6,957 nucleotides of DNA from Patulibacter sp. (GTDB taxonomy: Bacteria > Actinomycetota > Thermoleophilia > Solirubrobacterales > Solirubrobacteraceae): positions 1 through 6,957 of the forward strand of contig JAVHXX010000239.1 of the NCBI GenBank assembly GCA_031119595.1, given 5' to 3'. This document shows, one piece after another, positions 4,972-6,957 of the stretch. Position 1 is the first letter of the stretch, and every line of letters begins with the position of its first letter. Made by a program: the position numbers and the translations under genes. The notes beneath the pieces were generated by a model. That model was given only the letters and a program-made list of their open reading frames with translations, was not told where the DNA came from and did no database searches.

Positions 4972-6741
4972 TCAGCCGGCCTTCACGAGCACGCTCGGAG
5001 GCGTGAAGCGCGGACCGTAGTCCGTGGCGAGCGACCGCGCGCGGCGCAGGAACGCCGTGCGGCTGCCGAGGGCGCCAGGGGCGGCGCCGCGCGGCCGGAA
5101 GGCCTCGACGAACTGGAGCACGCCGCCGGTCCATCCGGGAAACCCGATCGCGCGGAGCGAGGCGACGTTCGCATCGGCGTCGAGCGTGACGACGCCTTCG
5201 TCGCGGCACCGGACGGCCTCGAGCGCCGGGGCGAACAGCAGCCGGTCGCGGACGTCATCGGCGGGCACGCTGCGCAGGGTCGCGGGCGCGTCGCCGACCT
5301 GCCGGGCCTGCACGCGCGCGCCGATCCGGTCGCGGGCGGCGGCCGTGTAGCCGACGTCGCGGAGGGCGTCGAGGATCCCGTGGGTCGTATGGCCCTCGGT
5401 GCGCAGGAGGTCGGCCTCGCGCAGGAGCGAGGCCTCGAGCCGCTCGACGAGGAAGCCGTGGCCGGCCCCGATCAGGATCGGCGTGCGGCGGACGGCGCGG
5501 GCGAGGTCGAGGGCGCGCCACACGATCTCGTCGGGGGTGTGGTCGTCGTGGACGACCTCGAGCAGCCCGCCGGGCGCGGGGCGAAGCCCGATCACCGCGG
5601 TCGCCTCGCCACGCGCCGCCGGGTGCGGCAGGAGCGCCGACGGCGTCACGGCGAGCACGCTCTCGGGCGGTGCCGAGGGCGCGGGCGGCCCGACCGGCAC
5701 GACGACGTCGATCGAGGCGCCGGAGAGCAGCGCCGCGAGGTCGTCGGCGGCGTCGCCGGGCTCGTCGATCACGATCTGGCCGGGCGTCCAGCGGGCACGG
5801 TCCCGCGGGCGGCCGCGCGCACCGGCGACGGCCTGCAGGTCGAAGAAGTTCGACTGGATCATGTTCTTCGCGACCTGGTGCGTCACCAGGCCCATGAAGT
5901 GCCGGCCCTCGATCTCGAGCGCCTCGTCGATGGTGCCCCGCGCCCCTTCGACCGCGGCGGCGAGGATCGCGGCCGGGGCCGGGTAGTTGCCGCCGACCAG
6001 CGCCTCGCGGGAGGCGTCGCTGATCGCGAGCCCGTCGACGACATCGTCGGCACCGGCCGGCACGCCGCCCGGGAGCACGTAGCCGTCGCGGTCCCACGGC
6101 TGGGTCGATCCGGGATGGTCGGCGATGAACCGCAGGGCCGCCGGGATGAGCTCGTCGGCCGACCCGACGAGCTCATCGACGAGACCCTGCTCGAGGGCCG
6201 CGGCCGGGGGAAACCGCGGGCCGTCGAGCAAGATGTGGGAGAGGGCACCGTGCACGCCGAGCAGGCGCACGGTGCGGGTGAGGCCGCCGCCGCCGGGGAG
6301 CAGGCCGAGGGTCACCTCGGGCAGGCCGAGCTGCACCTTGGGGTCGTCGACGACGATCCGGTGGTGGGTCGCGAGGGCGATCTCCAGGCCGCCGCCGAGC
6401 GCCGCGCCGGCGATCACGGAGACGACCGGCACGCCGAGCGCCTCGAGCCGGCGGAGGTCGGCCTTGGCGCCTTCGACGCGCCCGGCGTACTCGGCGCCGT
6501 CCTCGGGCGTGACGGCGAGGAGCTCGCCGAGATCACCGCCCGCGAAGAACGTCTTCTTGGCCGAGGCCACGATCACGCCCGTGATGCCCTCGCGCTCGGC
6601 CTCGAGCCGTGCGACGGTCGCGTGCATCGACGCCATGTAGGCGGCGTTCATCGTGTTCGCGGACTGGCCGGGATCGTCGAGCGTGAGCGTGACGACGCCC
6701 TCGGCCGACTGGTCCCAGCGGATGGTCGACGGGAGGCTCAT
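4972..6741 (-). CDS. FadB-like enoyl-CoA hydratase with degenerate 3-hydroxyacyl-CoA dehydrogenase region
   Basis: A 589-residue relative of the fatty-acid oxidation complex alpha subunit, which is normally about 700-730 residues. The crotonase domain (about 5-300) looks active: oxyanion segment FFAGGD (65-70), GAALGGGLE (112-120) with catalytic Glu120, and GLPEVTLGLLPGGGG (139-153) with Glu142; residues 289-302 (VAKNMIQSNFFDLQ) close it in the FadB manner. Residues 320-348 still align with the first NAD-binding strand-helix-strand, but the GxGxxG loop reads DEPGDA. About 100 residues of that domain are then missing. The catalytic HFF-P segment reads GLRPAPGG (385-392), with Arg for His, and VER (432-434) replaces the usual Asn/Ser-Arg. 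A second contraction follows GY at 464-465. The C-terminal FadB signature survives (ADANVASLRAIGFPGWTGG, 522-540). The frame is open throughout with normal composition, so this is not a simple frameshift. ATG 6741 overlaps the upstream hydratase stop (ATGA). The hydratase call is firm; loss of dehydrogenase activity is inferred. Confidence 0.85.
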   Translation of the reverse strand: MSLPSTIRWDQSAEGVVTLTLDDPGQSANTMNAAYMASMHATVARLEAEREGITGVIVASAKKTFFAGGDLGELLAVTPEDGAEYAGRVEGAKADLRRLEALGVPVVSVIAGAALGGGLEIALATHHRIVVDDPKVQLGLPEVTLGLLPGGGGLTRTVRLLGVHGALSHILLDGPRFPPAAALEQGLVDELVGSADELIPAALRFIADHPGSTQPWDRDGYVLPGGVPAGADDVVDGLAISDASREALVGGNYPAPAAILAAAVEGARGTIDEALEIEGRHFMGLVTHQVAKNMIQSNFFDLQAVAGARGRPRDRARWTPGQIVIDEPGDAADDLAALLSGASIDVVVPVGPPAPSAPPESVLAVTPSALLPHPAARGEATAVIGLRPAPGGLLEVVHDDHTPDEIVWRALDLARAVRRTPILIGAGHGFLVERLEASLLREADLLRTEGHTTHGILDALRDVGYTAAARDRIGARVQARQVGDAPATLRSVPADDVRDRLLFAPALEAVRCRDEGVVTLDADANVASLRAIGFPGWTGGVLQFVEAFRPRGAAPGALGSRTAFLRRARSLATDYGPRFTPPSVLVKAG

Positions 6742-6957
6742 CGGTGGTGGAACTCGGCCGGGCGCTTGGCGACGAAGGCGGCCATGCCTTCCTTCTGGTC
6801 GTCCGTCGCGAACATCGCGTGGAACACGCGCCGTTCGAAGAGCACGCCCTCGGTGAGGGAGATCTCCTGCGCGCGGTTGACCGCTTCCTTCGTCATCTGC
6901 GCGATCGGCTTGCTCATGCTCGCGATCGTCGTGGCGACGGCGACGGCCTCCGTGAGG
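6738..6957 (-). CDS. Enoyl-CoA hydratase/isomerase, C-terminal part (cut by window edge)
   Basis: The last 72 codons and the stop of a gene whose 5' part lies beyond base 6957. The peptide contains IASMSKPIAQMTKEAVNRA (residues 11-29), EGVLFERRVFHAMFATDDQ (36-54) and the terminal KEGMAAFVAKRPAEFHHR (55-72). This is the typical C-terminal trimerisation/lid region of short-chain enoyl-CoA hydratases of the EchA8/PaaF type, ending in the usual F-x-x-KR-P-x-F. These enzymes add water to 2-enoyl-CoA in beta-oxidation or aromatic-acid CoA pathways. The catalytic glutamates are not in the window. Its TGA overlaps the ATG of the FadB-like gene (ATGA), so the two are translationally coupled. Confidence 0.85.
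   Translation of the reverse strand, partial: LTEAVAVATTIASMSKPIAQMTKEAVNRAQEISLTEGVLFERRVFHAMFATDDQKEGMAAFVAKRPAEFHHR

Larger units (their letters stand above)
3163..6957 (-). other. Predicted beta-oxidation-type operon
   Basis: Four genes run in one direction with spacings of -4, 10 and 26 nt: enoyl-CoA hydratase (partial), FadB-like hydratase, zinc alcohol dehydrogenase and HSD10-type SDR. No terminator-like hairpin with a T-run or AT-rich promoter gap was seen between them. The promoter must lie beyond the right edge. The exported propeller gene follows 51 nt after the SDR stop and could be read through, but its product does not fit the pathway. Thiolase, acyl-CoA dehydrogenase and acyl-CoA ligase are not in the window and may lie upstream. 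Confidence 0.75.

Noticed and set aside
4972..6741. FadB-like gene as a frameshifted or broken pseudogene
   Set aside because: The frame is open for 589 codons, with normal composition, conserved motifs at both ends and tight operon spacing. The changes look like in-frame loss with a maintained protein, not decay of the gene.

Overview
The window is GC-rich apart from the first ~90 bases, densely packed and almost entirely coding. It has high-GC codon usage, GTG as well as ATG starts, few clear Shine-Dalgarno sites and 4-nt ATGA overlaps. Together with the actinobacterial-type FadB-like N-terminus and the exported propeller protein, this suggests a high-GC actinomycetote. A Thermoleophilia/Solirubrobacterales-like host is my best guess, but the sequence does not prove it.

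Layout. Bases 1-90 are a relatively AT-rich promoter region (bases 41-90 are 46% GC). Bases 91-1739 (+) hold a two-gene unit: an FMN-dependent NADH-azoreductase-family flavoprotein and a chlorophyllase/dienelactone-hydrolase-like alpha/beta hydrolase, coupled by an ATGA overlap. Bases 1726-3111 (-) encode an exported protein of about eight 50-55-residue repeats, probably a beta-propeller. It runs tail-to-tail into the hydrolase with a 14-nt overlap. Bases 3163-6957 (-) hold a beta-oxidation-type gene string. In transcription order these are the end of an enoyl-CoA hydratase (cut by the window edge), a FadB-like protein, a zinc-dependent alcohol dehydrogenase and an HSD10-type short-chain 3-hydroxyacyl-CoA dehydrogenase. 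Spacings are -4, 10 and 26 nt, so this is very likely one operon. The propeller gene follows 51 nt further on and may be read through.

How the genes fit together. The FadB-like protein is the most unusual item. Its enoyl-CoA hydratase half is intact, with both catalytic glutamates. Its 3-hydroxyacyl-CoA dehydrogenase half is cut down: the NAD-binding glycine loop is gone, about 100 residues of the nucleotide-binding domain are missing, and the catalytic histidine position reads Arg. The same operon encodes a complete HSD10-type SDR that could supply the lost NAD-dependent oxidation step. The proposed model is a split beta-oxidation module: a hydratase with a vestigial, perhaps structural, dehydrogenase part, plus an unrelated replacement dehydrogenase. 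The zinc dehydrogenase suggests the substrate also carries an alcohol/ketone group or is cyclic; its identity cannot be read from the window. No RNA genes, CRISPR arrays, insertion sequences or long DNA repeats were seen, and no stretch over 300 bases lacks a gene.
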